Of a stretch of 64,000 nt of DNA, positions 19,438 to 28,614 are shown piece by piece. Location of the stretch: assembly GCA_026004735.1 (NCBI GenBank), contig BPJS01000001.1, forward strand, positions 2,801,641 to 2,865,640, read 5' to 3'. The DNA is from Isosphaeraceae bacterium (GTDB lineage: Bacteria; Planctomycetota; Planctomycetia; Isosphaerales; Isosphaeraceae). The position numbers were made by a program, and so were the translations under genes. The notes beneath the pieces were generated by a model. That model was not told the DNA's origin. It ran no database searches and saw nothing but the letters and a program-made list of their open reading frames with translations. The first letter of the stretch is position 1. Every line of letters begins with the position of its first letter.

Positions 19438-20121
19438 ATGCCCGACGAGACACCGACCCGTTATCGCGCCATTCTGCTCTTCGGCATGCCGGGAAGCGGC
19501 AAGGGAACTCAGGGGGCGGTCCTCGATCAGCTTCCTGGGTTCGTTCATATCTCGACGGGCGATCTGTTCCGCAAGTTGCCGGTCTGGGGGAAGCTGGGCC
19601 GCGAGGTCGTTCATTACACCTCGCAAGGCTTGCTGGTGCCCGATGACCTGACCGTGCGGATCTACTTGCGTCATATCCGCATTCTGGAGATGCAGGAGCT
19701 GCTCATTCCGGACGAACACATCCTGGTGCTCGATGGACTGCCACGGAACTATCAGCAAGCCCGGATTCTTGAGTCGTATCTGAATGTGATCCAGATCTTC
19801 CACCTCAAGATCAACAACATCGACCGGGCGATTCTTCGGCTCAAGAGCCGGGCGCTGCGCGAAAACCGTCCGGACGACACCAGCGAAGAGGTGATCCGCC
19901 GGCGGATCCGGGTCTATCATGAGCAGACCAGCGCGACCCTCAGCGCGTACGACCCGGCGATTGTCTTCGACGTGGACGCCGACCAAAGCCCGCTGGCGGT
20001 CCACTGCGACATCGTCAATCGCCTGCGGGTTCTGGAAAACCGCCATCTGTTTGAATCCACGCCTGAGAACCTGACCGCGCCGCGGACCGACACCCTTTCC
20101 GCCCCGGCGGCGCCGCGATAA
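19438..20121 (+). CDS. Adenylate kinase-like nucleoside monophosphate kinase
   Basis: The 227-residue protein has the P-loop GMPGSGKGTQ at 16-25, FVHISTGDLFR for NMP binding, and VLDGLPRNYQQARIL in place of the family's DGFPR motif. The LID region is short (LKSRALRENRPDDTSEEVIR) and has no zinc-binding cysteines, so it belongs to the short-lid type. It would transfer phosphate between ATP and a nucleoside monophosphate. Whether AMP is the true substrate, and whether this is the main adenylate kinase of the cell, cannot be told. The start at 19438 is placed just before the domain; 19366 is an alternative. Confidence 0.8.
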   Translation: MPDETPTRYRAILLFGMPGSGKGTQGAVLDQLPGFVHISTGDLFRKLPVWGKLGREVVHYTSQGLLVPDDLTVRIYLRHIRILEMQELLIPDEHILVLDGLPRNYQQARILESYLNVIQIFHLKINNIDRAILRLKSRALRENRPDDTSEEVIRRRIRVYHEQTSATLSAYDPAIVFDVDADQSPLAVHCDIVNRLRVLENRHLFESTPENLTAPRTDTLSAPAAPR

Positions 20122-20247
20122 GGTGATTCAGCGCCCGAATGCCTCGGAGTGCGGGGCGTTTCCTGGGGCCGTCGTTGGCTCGGGTTGGTGACCGCTGGGC
20201 GTGGTCGCTCGTCCCGACGGTATGCTCGCGTGGGAGCCTGTGGAGTC

Positions 20248-22497
20248 ATGTCGGCACCCGCCGCCACCGCCGCCTCGGTCTCCGGCCAGCCGGCTTCCGA
20301 GTTCCAGCCTTACATACCCGCGGAACGCCATGATCTGAAGGAGCTGACCGGGTCAGCCGTGGTGCTCGGATCGCTGCTGGGCATCGTGTTCGGCGCTTCG
20401 TCGCTGTACCTGTTTCTCAAGGTCGGGATGACCGTCTCGGCGTCGATCCCAGTCGCCGTTCTCTCGATCACGATCTTCCGCGCGCTGGCCAAAGCGTTCG
20501 GTACCCGGCGGGCCACGATTCTTGAGAACAATATTGTGCAGACCGCCGGCTCGGCCGGGGAATCGATCGCCTTTGGCGTCGGCGCCGCGATGCCTGCGCT
20601 GCTGCTGCTCGGCTACGAACTGGAGTGGACCCGGGTGCTGACCGTGGCCGTCTTCGGGGGAGTTTTAGGGATCCTGATGATGATCCCGCTCCGGCGTGCT
20701 TTTATCGTCAAGCAGCATGGCGTCCTGCCCTATCCCGAAGGCACGGCGTGCGCCAAGGTGTTGGTCGTCGGCGAGCAGGGCGGCTCGAACGCGCGGACGG
20801 TCTTCACCGGTTTCGGGATCGGCTTTGTCTACCAGATTTTGATGCAAGGGTTGAAGCTCTGGTCTTCGGAGTGGGACCGGGCGATTGCCGGCATCAAGGG
20901 CTACTCCAAGGCCGTCGTGGCGCTCGAACCTTCGCCGGCTCTGCTCGGTGTCGGCTACATCATCGGGCCGCGGATTGCGTCGGTGATGATCGCGGGGGGC
21001 CTGACGACGGCCCTGCTGCTGGTGCCTCTGATCGCCTATTTCGGGGACGCGCTGCCCGAGATCCTACCGCCGGGCCAGCAGCGGATTGCCGAGATGAGCC
21101 CCGGCGCTATCTCCTCGCAGTATGTGCGCTACATCGGGGCGGGCGCGGTGGCCATGGGCGGCATCCTTTCGATGCTCAATGCGCTGCCGTTGATCGTCGG
21201 CTCGCTCGCCGGGAGCCTCCGCGACCTCGGCGGCCGCCGCTCCCGGTCGGCGGGAGACGTGCCGCGGACCGACCGCGACCTGCCCTTGCCGCTCGTTGTG
21301 CTCGGAACGCTGATGCTGGTCGCCGCCATTGCCCTTTCGACCTTGATTCCGACCGGAGCAGTGGGCCGGTTCCTGGGGGCGGTTCTAATCGTCGTCTTCG
21401 GCTTCTTGTTCGTCACGGTCAGTTCCCGGATCACCGGCGTGATCGGTTCTTCGTCCAACCCGATCTCGGGAATGACGATCGCCACCTTGCTCCTGACCTG
21501 CCTGATTTTTGTGGTGCTGGGCTGGGTTGGCACCGAGTACCACGTCGCCGCCCTGTCGGTGGCGGGTGTTGTCTGCATCGCCAGTTCCAACGGCGGAACC
21601 ACCAGCCAGGACCTGAAGACCGGCTACCTGGTGGGCGCGACGCCCTGGAAGCAGCAGGTCGCCATTATCGTCGGTGCGCTCACCTCGGCCGTCGTGATGG
21701 GAGGGACTCTGCTGCTGCTCAATAACGCCTACACGACGGTCACCGACAATCCCGCCGAGCTGCCGGCGGTCCGTGCGGACATCGACGCACTGCCTCAGGC
21801 GACCCAGACCGGGCCGGACGGCCAGACGTACCGGGTCTGGTGGGTGACGAACCCGATTCCGGGCGTCCAGCCGGGCAAGTATCTGGTCGATGCCTCGGGC
21901 CAAGCCCGCTTTCTGATCGACCCCGGCATCGGCGGCCGATTGACCCAGACGGACTCCGGCACGCGCATTCAGAAGTTCAATCCGCCTCAGCCCCGGCTCT
22001 TCGCCACGATCATCGACGGCATCATGTCCCAGAAGCTGCCCTGGGGACTGGTGATTCTGGGGGCGGTGCTGGCCGTCGTCATGCAGCTTTGTGGCGTTTC
22101 GGCGCTGGCCTACGCGGTCGGGGTTTATCTGCCGCTGGCGACCACCTTGCCGATCTTCGTAGGCGGCTTGATCCGCGGATTCGTCGACCGCTCGCGCCGG
22201 TTTACCGCCGAGGAGTCGGAGATGAGCCCGGGCACGCTGATGTCGACCGGTCTGATTGCCGGCGGCTCCCTGGCCGGGATTATCATTGCGTTGCTGGTCG
22301 TCTTCGAAGGACTGGCCCAGGCGATTGACCTGTCCCGGCGCGTCGGCGACGAGGTTCAGTATCTCGTGCCCGCCCTGGCGGCCTTCGGGGTCCTGGCCGC
22401 CGCCCTCACCTACGTGGGCCTCACCGGCAAACGCCCGGTGGCCGGCGGACCTGAGTCCGACGAACCGACCGAAGCCGGACCGACCGCCCCCGTGTGA
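20248..22497 (+). CDS. Oligopeptide transporter, OPT family
   Basis: The protein of about 749 residues is rich in hydrophobic helices and starts with a soluble lead before LKELTGSAVVLGSLLGIVFG. The OPT signatures are visible: LFLKVGMTVSASIPVAVLSI, NNIVQTAGSAGESIAFGVG and VLPYPEGTACAKVL. The family imports oligopeptides or metal-siderophore chelates in symport with protons. The loop around residues 500-600 is long and hydrophilic. The downstream S46 dipeptidyl-peptidase begins 36 nt after the stop, which suggests that peptide trimming and peptide uptake are co-expressed. Confidence 0.88.
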   Translation: MSAPAATAASVSGQPASEFQPYIPAERHDLKELTGSAVVLGSLLGIVFGASSLYLFLKVGMTVSASIPVAVLSITIFRALAKAFGTRRATILENNIVQTAGSAGESIAFGVGAAMPALLLLGYELEWTRVLTVAVFGGVLGILMMIPLRRAFIVKQHGVLPYPEGTACAKVLVVGEQGGSNARTVFTGFGIGFVYQILMQGLKLWSSEWDRAIAGIKGYSKAVVALEPSPALLGVGYIIGPRIASVMIAGGLTTALLLVPLIAYFGDALPEILPPGQQRIAEMSPGAISSQYVRYIGAGAVAMGGILSMLNALPLIVGSLAGSLRDLGGRRSRSAGDVPRTDRDLPLPLVVLGTLMLVAAIALSTLIPTGAVGRFLGAVLIVVFGFLFVTVSSRITGVIGSSSNPISGMTIATLLLTCLIFVVLGWVGTEYHVAALSVAGVVCIASSNGGTTSQDLKTGYLVGATPWKQQVAIIVGALTSAVVMGGTLLLLNNAYTTVTDNPAELPAVRADIDALPQATQTGPDGQTYRVWWVTNPIPGVQPGKYLVDASGQARFLIDPGIGGRLTQTDSGTRIQKFNPPQPRLFATIIDGIMSQKLPWGLVILGAVLAVVMQLCGVSALAYAVGVYLPLATTLPIFVGGLIRGFVDRSRRFTAEESEMSPGTLMSTGLIAGGSLAGIIIALLVVFEGLAQAIDLSRRVGDEVQYLVPALAAFGVLAAALTYVGLTGKRPVAGGPESDEPTEAGPTAPV

Positions 22498-22533
22498 TCT
22501 CCCCCTCCCTGGTTCCGCTCAAGGCTTCGTTGC

Positions 22534-24660
22534 ATGAGGAGCCGTCCCGTGTCCCTCCGACGGATCGCTTGGATGATGGTCCTGACTCTGACCACCTTCG
22601 TCGGCGCAGCCCGCGGCGACGAAGGCATGTGGGTTTTCAACAATCTGCCGCTGGACTATCTCAAGCAAACTTACGGCTTCGAGCCGACTCCCGAGTGGGT
22701 CGACCATCTTCGGCTGTCGGCCGTGCGGTTTAACAGCGGCGGCTCAGGTTCGTTCGTCTCGGCCGACGGTCTGGTGATGACCAATCACCACGTCGGAGCC
22801 GACACGCTCCAGAAGCTCTCGACCCCGGAACGCGACTATTACAAGGACGGATTCCACGCCCGCAGCCGCGAGGAGGAAGTCCCGGCTCCGGATCTGGAAC
22901 TGAACGTCGTCGAGTCGATCGAGGACGTGACCGCGCGGGTCAACGCGGAGGTGACCGAATCGATGAGCGACGCGGAGGCCGAAGCGGCGCGGCGTCGCGC
23001 CATAGCCGCCATCGAAAAAGAGTCGCTCGACCAGACCGGTCTGCGATCCGATGTTGTCAAACTCTACCAAGGCGGCCAGTACCACCTCTATCGCTACAAG
23101 ACCTATACCGACGTTCGGCTCGTCTTCGCCCCCGAGTTCGATATTGCGTTTTTCGGCGGCGACCCGGACAACTTTGAGTTTCCGCGCTACTGCCTCGACG
23201 TCTGCTTCTTCCGGGCCTACGAAAACGGTCAGCCGGCGCAGGTTCGCCACCACCTGTCGTGGTCCCGCACGGGTACCCGAGAGGGGGACCTGGTCTTTGT
23301 CGCTGGCAATCCAGGCCGCACCAGCCGGCTCTACACGGTTGCCCACCTCGAATATCTCCGCGACCTGGCCTTCCCCTTCTTGCTCGAATACCTCCACGAC
23401 CGAGAGGCCGCGCTGAAAACTTATTCGGCCCGTGGTCCCGAACAGGCCCGGCAGGCCAAGGAAGAACTGTTCTCGATCCAGAACAGCCGCAAGGCGCGGA
23501 CCGGCGGCCTGGGCGGACTGAAAGATCCGACCATCATGGGCCGCAAGCGCGCTCAGGAACAAGCCATCCGCTCCCGGATCGCTTCGGACAAGGCTCGCCA
23601 GGATCGGTACGGCTCGGCCTGGGATCGGGTCGCCGAGGCTCAGAAGGCCGCGGCTGAAATCCTACTGCCCTACAACTTCCTCGAACTCGGACGCGCCTTC
23701 GATAGCGACCTGTTCCGGATCGCACGCACCCTGGTCCGCCTGGCCGAGGAAGACGCCAAGCCCAACGCCGACCGCCTCCGCGAATATCAGGACGCCGGCC
23801 GCAAGTCGCTCGAACTGGCCCTCTACTCGTCGGCCCCGATTTACCCGGAGTTCGAGATTTTCAAGATCGCCCACGCGCTGGAGTATTGGCGTCAGCGCAT
23901 GCCCGACCACCCGCTGATCGAGCCGATCTTCGGCGGCCGGACCGCCGACGAGGTGGCCCGTTCGCTCGTCGAGGGAACGCGCCTGGCCGATGTCGAGACC
24001 CGGCGCCAGCTCGCCCGCGGTGGCATCGCCGCCATCCAAGCCTCGGACGACCCGATGATCGCCCTGGCTCGCTTGGTCGACCCGGCCGCCCGAGCCGCTC
24101 GTCAGGCCCGCGAAGACCGGGTCGACGGAGTCGAAACGGCCGCCTACGCGCTGATTGCCCGTGCGCTCTTTGAAGAGTACGGCGATTCGATTTACCCGGA
24201 CGCGACGTTCACCCTCCGCCTGGCCTTCGGTACAGTCGCCGGCTACGAAGTCGACGGCCAGGCCATCCCCGCCTTCACGACAATCGGTGGGGCGTTCGAG
24301 CACGCCGCCGCCCACGGCAACGTCGAACCCTACCAGTTGCCCCCGAGCTGGTTCGCGGCCCGCGACGCCGGCCGGCTCCGGCTCGACACCCCCTTCAACT
24401 TCGTCTCCACGGTCGACATCATCGGCGGCAATTCCGGCAGCCCGGTTGTCGACCGCAACGGCGAGCTGGTCGGAATCATCTTCGACGGCAACATCCAATC
24501 GCTCGTGCTCGACTTCGCCTACGACGACCAGGTGGCACGGGCGGTCTCGGTCGACAGCCGCGCGATCCTCGAAGCCCTGCGATCGGTTTACAATGCGACC
24601 GAATTGCTCCGGGAGCTGATCCCCGAGCGGTCGCCGGTCCAAGCCAGTCCCGGCCGTTGA
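22534..24660 (+). CDS. S46 family dipeptidyl-peptidase (DPP7-like)
   Basis: The 708-residue protein has a signal peptide (residues 1 to about 28) and then DEGMWVFNNLPLDYLK, typical of S46. The triad is visible as His86 (MTNHHV), Asp222 (RYCLDVCFFR) and Ser634 (GGNSGSPVVD). The residue that sets the S1 pocket is Gly652 in FDGN. In the family Gly is found in DPP7-type enzymes with hydrophobic P1, whereas Arg is found in DPP11 with acidic P1, so a DPP7-like specificity is inferred. It should release dipeptides in the periplasm. It sits 36 nt downstream of the OPT transporter gene, which could import the products. Confidence 0.92.
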   Translation: MRSRPVSLRRIAWMMVLTLTTFVGAARGDEGMWVFNNLPLDYLKQTYGFEPTPEWVDHLRLSAVRFNSGGSGSFVSADGLVMTNHHVGADTLQKLSTPERDYYKDGFHARSREEEVPAPDLELNVVESIEDVTARVNAEVTESMSDAEAEAARRRAIAAIEKESLDQTGLRSDVVKLYQGGQYHLYRYKTYTDVRLVFAPEFDIAFFGGDPDNFEFPRYCLDVCFFRAYENGQPAQVRHHLSWSRTGTREGDLVFVAGNPGRTSRLYTVAHLEYLRDLAFPFLLEYLHDREAALKTYSARGPEQARQAKEELFSIQNSRKARTGGLGGLKDPTIMGRKRAQEQAIRSRIASDKARQDRYGSAWDRVAEAQKAAAEILLPYNFLELGRAFDSDLFRIARTLVRLAEEDAKPNADRLREYQDAGRKSLELALYSSAPIYPEFEIFKIAHALEYWRQRMPDHPLIEPIFGGRTADEVARSLVEGTRLADVETRRQLARGGIAAIQASDDPMIALARLVDPAARAARQAREDRVDGVETAAYALIARALFEEYGDSIYPDATFTLRLAFGTVAGYEVDGQAIPAFTTIGGAFEHAAAHGNVEPYQLPPSWFAARDAGRLRLDTPFNFVSTVDIIGGNSGSPVVDRNGELVGIIFDGNIQSLVLDFAYDDQVARAVSVDSRAILEALRSVYNATELLRELIPERSPVQASPGR

Positions 24661-24943
24661 CTCGCCCGACCCGCCCCGAACCAAGCCGCCGCCCCGCCCA
24701 ACCGGACGGCGAATGCCCTGAACCGATGCGCGAGCGGGAATAGGTACACGTCCTGCGCCCTGGCCCCCTACGGACGATGCGGCCATCCGGATCGGCGCGA
24801 TCCCAACCGCCGACGTCTGGATCGACCCGCAGCGCCCGCTCAACCGGACCAGCCAGGCCGGCGCGACCCCGGCTCGAGCCGTTCGGTCACGTTCCCCGCA
24901 ACGCGGTTCCCGGCGGCACGGGGGCTGGGCATGGGGCGAGGAT
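24661..24943. other. Non-coding gap after the S46 gene
   Basis: No convincing gene was found between the S46 stop and the promoter candidate at 24944. The sequence is GC-rich with no protein-like reading frame of known type. Confidence 0.5.
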
Positions 24944-24972
24944 TTGACCGCCCTGAAAGGCTGGGTTACGAT
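24944..24972 (+). promoter_or_regulatory. Candidate sigma70-type promoter of the 107-aa gene
   Basis: TTGACC (5/6) and TACGAT (4/6) are separated by exactly 17 nt, and no other gene lies between this site and the start codon at 25050. The predicted transcription start falls near 24979, just before an inverted repeat. Confidence 0.45.
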
Positions 24973-24983
24973 CCGTCTGGAGA

Positions 24984-25002
24984 GCAGGCTAGGCCAGCCT
25001 GC
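24984..25002 (+). promoter_or_regulatory. Perfect inverted repeat at the predicted transcript 5' end
   Basis: GCAGGCT-AGGCC-AGCCTGC has perfect 7-bp arms around a 5-nt centre and begins about 12 nt after the -10 box. It could be an operator over the start site or a 5'-UTR hairpin. Confidence 0.4.
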
Positions 25003-25049
25003 CCGGAGTCGGTCGTCGGGTCGGTCAGCTAGAAAGAAGGGGGCTCGCC

Positions 25050-25373
25050 ATGCCTCTGTTCGAGGTCGAAACGACGGCGCATATCATGATCGCGTGCGTC
25101 GAGGATGAGGCCGCCGCGCGGCGATTCGCCCAGACGAATTACCCGTCCGAGGAGATTCTGCGGGTCAGCCACCGTCCCCGTGATGCCTGGGTGATCTCCA
25201 AAAACCTTCTGGGACTGACCGGTAAGAGCGACCCCTGCGCCATCGCCCGCGACTGCCTGGCTCGGGCCTCCGGCGACAAGCTGCACGCGGTCCGGCTTTA
25301 CATGCAGCAGACCGGGGCCGACCTCGAGGGGGCGCGGCGGGTGATCGAATCGAATATGACAATCGGCTGGTAA
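25050..25373 (+). CDS. Small conserved-type protein with L7/L12-like C-terminus
   Basis: The 107-residue protein has no recognised full-length family. The C-terminal helix pattern (KLHAVRLYMQQTGADLEGAR, then RVIESN) resembles the ribosomal L7/L12 C-terminal fold, in which a lysine-led helix is followed by TGxGLxEAKxxVE. The N-terminal half (MPLFEVETTAHIMIACVEDE) looks like a beta strand plus helix. There is a strong ribosome-binding site (AAGAAGGGGG) and a good promoter upstream, so it is a real, probably well-expressed gene. No signal peptide or membrane segment is seen. Ribosome or protein binding is only an inference. Confidence 0.75.
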   Translation: MPLFEVETTAHIMIACVEDEAAARRFAQTNYPSEEILRVSHRPRDAWVISKNLLGLTGKSDPCAIARDCLARASGDKLHAVRLYMQQTGADLEGARRVIESNMTIGW

Positions 25374-25548
25374 TCAGGAAACAGTCGTGCTGCGACTCGC
25401 GTTGGCGTCAAGCGACCGAAGCGGGCCGGTCGGGTCGGCATCACGAGGCTCCGCGCGGCTGGGTGAAAACGGGACAGGCTGGTACCGACCATCGGCTTGT
25501 CCCATGCCGGCTCGAACTGAATGACGGGCTGTGGGGTCCGGGGACGTT

Positions 25549-26841
25549 ATGCCGAAGGTCATCTGCCTGATCCTGGGGGGAGGCCGTGGATCGCGGCTCT
25601 ACCCGTTGACCAAACTGCGGAGCAAGCCGGCGGTGCCGATCGCCGGAAAATACCGGCTCATCGACATTCCCATTTCGAACTGCATCCATTCTGGCCTGAA
25701 CCGGATTTTCGTGCTCACGCAGTTCAACTCGGTCAGCCTGCATCGTCATATCGCCAACACGTACAAGTTTGACGTTTTTGGCGGCGGATTTGTCGAGGTT
25801 CTGGCCGCGCAGCAAACGATGCTCCACGAGTCGTGGTACCAGGGGACGGCCGACGCCGTTCGGCGCAACATTCCCTACTTTTCCGATGGCGACTACGACC
25901 TCGTCCTGATCCTATCCGGCGACCAGCTTTACCGGATGGATTTTCAGGACATGATCCGCACCCACCGGGAAACCCGGGCGGCCGTCACCATTGCCACCCT
26001 TCCGGTGCCTGAGAAGGAAGCCATGGCCTGTGGAATCATGAAGATCGACCCCAAGGGCCGGGTCCTGAGCTTCACCGAAAAACCGAAGACCCCCGAGGCG
26101 CTGGCCGAGTGCCGCACCAGCGCCGAGTCGATGATCGGGCTTGGGTTTGGGTCGGCCCTGGACCGACCCTACTTGGCCAGCATGGGCATCTATCTGTTCA
26201 ATCGCTCGGCCCTGGTCGAGCTGCTGGCCTCCAGCGCCGCTACCGACTTCGGCAAAGAACTCTTTCCCCAGACCATTCGCACCCAGCACGTCCAGGCCCA
26301 TCTCTTCGACGGGTATTGGGAGGATATCGGGACGGTCGGCGCGTTTCACAAAGCCAATATTGACCTGGCGTTGGACAACCCGCCGTTTGAGTTCATGTCG
26401 GGCGACCGGCCGATTTTCACCCGCCCGCGGTACCTGCCCTGTTCACGGATCGCCGGCTCGACGGTGCGGAACAGTCTGATCGCCGACGGGTGTTTCATCG
26501 GCCGCGGTGCCGTCATCGAAAACTCGGTCATCGGGGTGCGGGCCCAGATCGGCGAAGGGGCGGTGATTCGCAACAGCTACGTCATGGGTGCCGATATCTT
26601 CGAACCGGCGTCGGCTCGGGAGGCAAACCGCCGCGCGGGCCGGCCCGATCTCGGAATCGGCGCGGGCAGCCACATCGAAAACGCCATCATCGACAAAAAC
26701 GCGCGGATCGGTCAAAACGTGCGGATCGTCAACGAACGCGGCGAGGACGAATCCGACCCCGACAACCCCCAGTACGTCATCCGGGACCACATCGTGGTCG
26801 TGCCCAAATTCACCGTGTTCGCCGACGGCACCGTTGTCTGA
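25549..26841 (+). CDS. glgC: Glucose-1-phosphate adenylyltransferase (ADP-glucose pyrophosphorylase)
   Basis: The 430-residue protein opens with VICLILGGGRGSRLYPLTKL and KPAVPIAGKYRLIDIPISN, the GlgC nucleotidyltransferase signatures. YQGTADAVRRN and ILSGDQLYRMDF follow, and a left-handed beta-helix C-domain (NSLIADGCFIGRGAVIENSV) closes it. It makes ADP-glucose from ATP and glucose-1-phosphate, the first committed step of bacterial glycogen synthesis. The start at 25549 is preceded by a G-rich ribosome site; 25531 is in frame but adds only six residues. No other glycogen gene is adjacent. Confidence 0.95.
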   Translation: MPKVICLILGGGRGSRLYPLTKLRSKPAVPIAGKYRLIDIPISNCIHSGLNRIFVLTQFNSVSLHRHIANTYKFDVFGGGFVEVLAAQQTMLHESWYQGTADAVRRNIPYFSDGDYDLVLILSGDQLYRMDFQDMIRTHRETRAAVTIATLPVPEKEAMACGIMKIDPKGRVLSFTEKPKTPEALAECRTSAESMIGLGFGSALDRPYLASMGIYLFNRSALVELLASSAATDFGKELFPQTIRTQHVQAHLFDGYWEDIGTVGAFHKANIDLALDNPPFEFMSGDRPIFTRPRYLPCSRIAGSTVRNSLIADGCFIGRGAVIENSVIGVRAQIGEGAVIRNSYVMGADIFEPASAREANRRAGRPDLGIGAGSHIENAIIDKNARIGQNVRIVNERGEDESDPDNPQYVIRDHIVVVPKFTVFADGTVV

Positions 26842-26979
26842 GCGACCTCGTCGGCTCGCGCAGCCTGGCGCGACAGAGACCATGAGGGAGAGCGGTCACG
26901 CTGGGTGGCTCCGGGCGGATCCACCGCCGTCTTCCGTGGTTCCGGCACAGGCTGTCGGGCGAGAAGCCGTGTCGGAGTT

Positions 26980-28461
26980 TCAGGGTGTGGAGGCGACCTG
27001 CGGCGGATCCCGGCGGCGGTAGAGGACGGAGATGGGGTCGCGGTGAACGGGAACCCAGGCAGGGTCGCGGTCAAGCCGCCGCGCCAGGCCGCGGCCGGGC
27101 CGCAACCAGGCCAGCGTGAACTGTTCGCGCTCGAGCAACTCATCCCAGGCGCCGCCGCCTCGGAGTGCTTCCGCGTAGTCGATGATCGGCTGGCGTCCCC
27201 AAAGCTCGAAGCGGTCGTCGAGCCAGGCCAGGCGGCGCGGATTGGATTCGCTTTCGATCAATCCGCCCCAATCCTGCTCGTGGAACAGCGCCGCGTCGAA
27301 CGGCAGGCTGTTGAGCACGTCCAGTCCGGCAAACGGCCAGCGTTGGGGATCAGGGCTGCGGGTCTGGCCAGCGTAGCCGAGAGCCGCAATCCAGGTCGCC
27401 GCGGTGATCGCAGCGGCCCAGCCTCGAAGCGCGTCCCGGCAGGTGACCTGATGCGGCCAGGCCGTCGTAAACGGCCGCAACGCCGCATCCAGCATCGGCG
27501 CCAAAACCGGCGCGACCGCCAGACCAAACAGCGGCAGGTTGCGAATCGAGGCCAGTCCCAGGTGCATCCAGATGAGGGCGTGCGTTAAGTCGTAGGGCGA
27601 GGGACGGTGGCGGGTTGCCAACGGTAGAACGATCAGCCCCATCACCACGGCTTCCAGCAGCAACAGCTCCGGTTGCCCCCACCGCACTGGCTGGTATTCG
27701 ATGATGAGGTCCGTAACCCGGCTGGAGACCAGCAGCCCAAGCACATGCTCGTAGAGCGCCCATCCGTAGGGGTTGATCAAGGCGGCGGCCAAGCAGCCCA
27801 GCCCTGTGAGCAAGAATCGGACCGCGACGAGCCAGCGGCTCCGGTCGATCAGGCCCGCAAAGGCTTCATAACCTGCGGCGGACAGGACGATCAGCGGCCC
27901 AGCCAGGAATCCGCCGTGGAGGTTGGCCCAGAGAGCGACTAGCGGCGGTAAGGCCCAGGCCCACGCGACACGGCCGCGATGGATCAGGTCGCAGAGGACC
28001 AGTGTCGCCAGCACGCCGGCAAACGTAAACAGGTGCGGACGGCTGAGAAAATGCACCGACCCGAGCGCGGCGGCGACCAGGGCCGACGCCACCGCCGCCG
28101 TCGGCGAGGCACCACGGAATACCAGCCAGCGGGCCAGGCCCGCGTAAACGGCCCCAAGCAGCAGGGCGGTCGCCACAACCACCGCTCCCCAGCCGAGTCG
28201 GTCGATCAGCGCCGCATAGCCTGCGTCGAAAAGCCAGGACTGGTCGACCCACGGGGTTCCCCAGCGACTCTTTGTGAGCGTATCGAAGCGGGGAACCTCG
28301 CCGCTGCCTAAAATTTCACGGCCAAGCCGGAGATGCCAATACGTACCCGGATCGCCCAGAAAACCCCGGGGACCTGCCAGAAAGCCCAGCAGCGACACCA
28401 GCACAAAGACCCACAAGCCGGGTCGGGGCTTGACCATCCGGTCGTTCACCGCCAGCTCCAT
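26980..28461 (-). CDS. Multi-pass membrane protein, GT-C glycosyltransferase-like
   Basis: The protein of about 493 residues has roughly ten hydrophobic helices. Notable segments are FLGDPGTYWHLRLGREIL with an acidic residue after the first helix, WVDQSWLFDAGYAALIDRLG, and SRPHLFTFAGVLATLVL. The C-terminal ~110 residues form a soluble domain. This layout resembles GT-C-type membrane glycosyltransferases and related planctomycete membrane proteins, but I see no decisive motif, so the enzyme role is inferred. The start at 28461 (ATGGAGCTGG) is chosen over a TTG at 28503. It is divergent from apbE. Confidence 0.65.
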   Translation of the reverse strand: MELAVNDRMVKPRPGLWVFVLVSLLGFLAGPRGFLGDPGTYWHLRLGREILGSGEVPRFDTLTKSRWGTPWVDQSWLFDAGYAALIDRLGWGAVVVATALLLGAVYAGLARWLVFRGASPTAAVASALVAAALGSVHFLSRPHLFTFAGVLATLVLCDLIHRGRVAWAWALPPLVALWANLHGGFLAGPLIVLSAAGYEAFAGLIDRSRWLVAVRFLLTGLGCLAAALINPYGWALYEHVLGLLVSSRVTDLIIEYQPVRWGQPELLLLEAVVMGLIVLPLATRHRPSPYDLTHALIWMHLGLASIRNLPLFGLAVAPVLAPMLDAALRPFTTAWPHQVTCRDALRGWAAAITAATWIAALGYAGQTRSPDPQRWPFAGLDVLNSLPFDAALFHEQDWGGLIESESNPRRLAWLDDRFELWGRQPIIDYAEALRGGGAWDELLEREQFTLAWLRPGRGLARRLDRDPAWVPVHRDPISVLYRRRDPPQVASTP

Positions 28462-28614
28462 GGCCCGTCGAGGCGTTCTCACGTTGATTCGGAGGCGAAA
28501 CAAGACCCGCTAGCCCTAATCTAGGACGAATCTGCCACGCCTGCTGCGGTCTCTGGATCAGGGGACGGACCGGGAATGTTGGTAAACTGATGGAATCGGA
28601 GGGAGCTGATCGGG

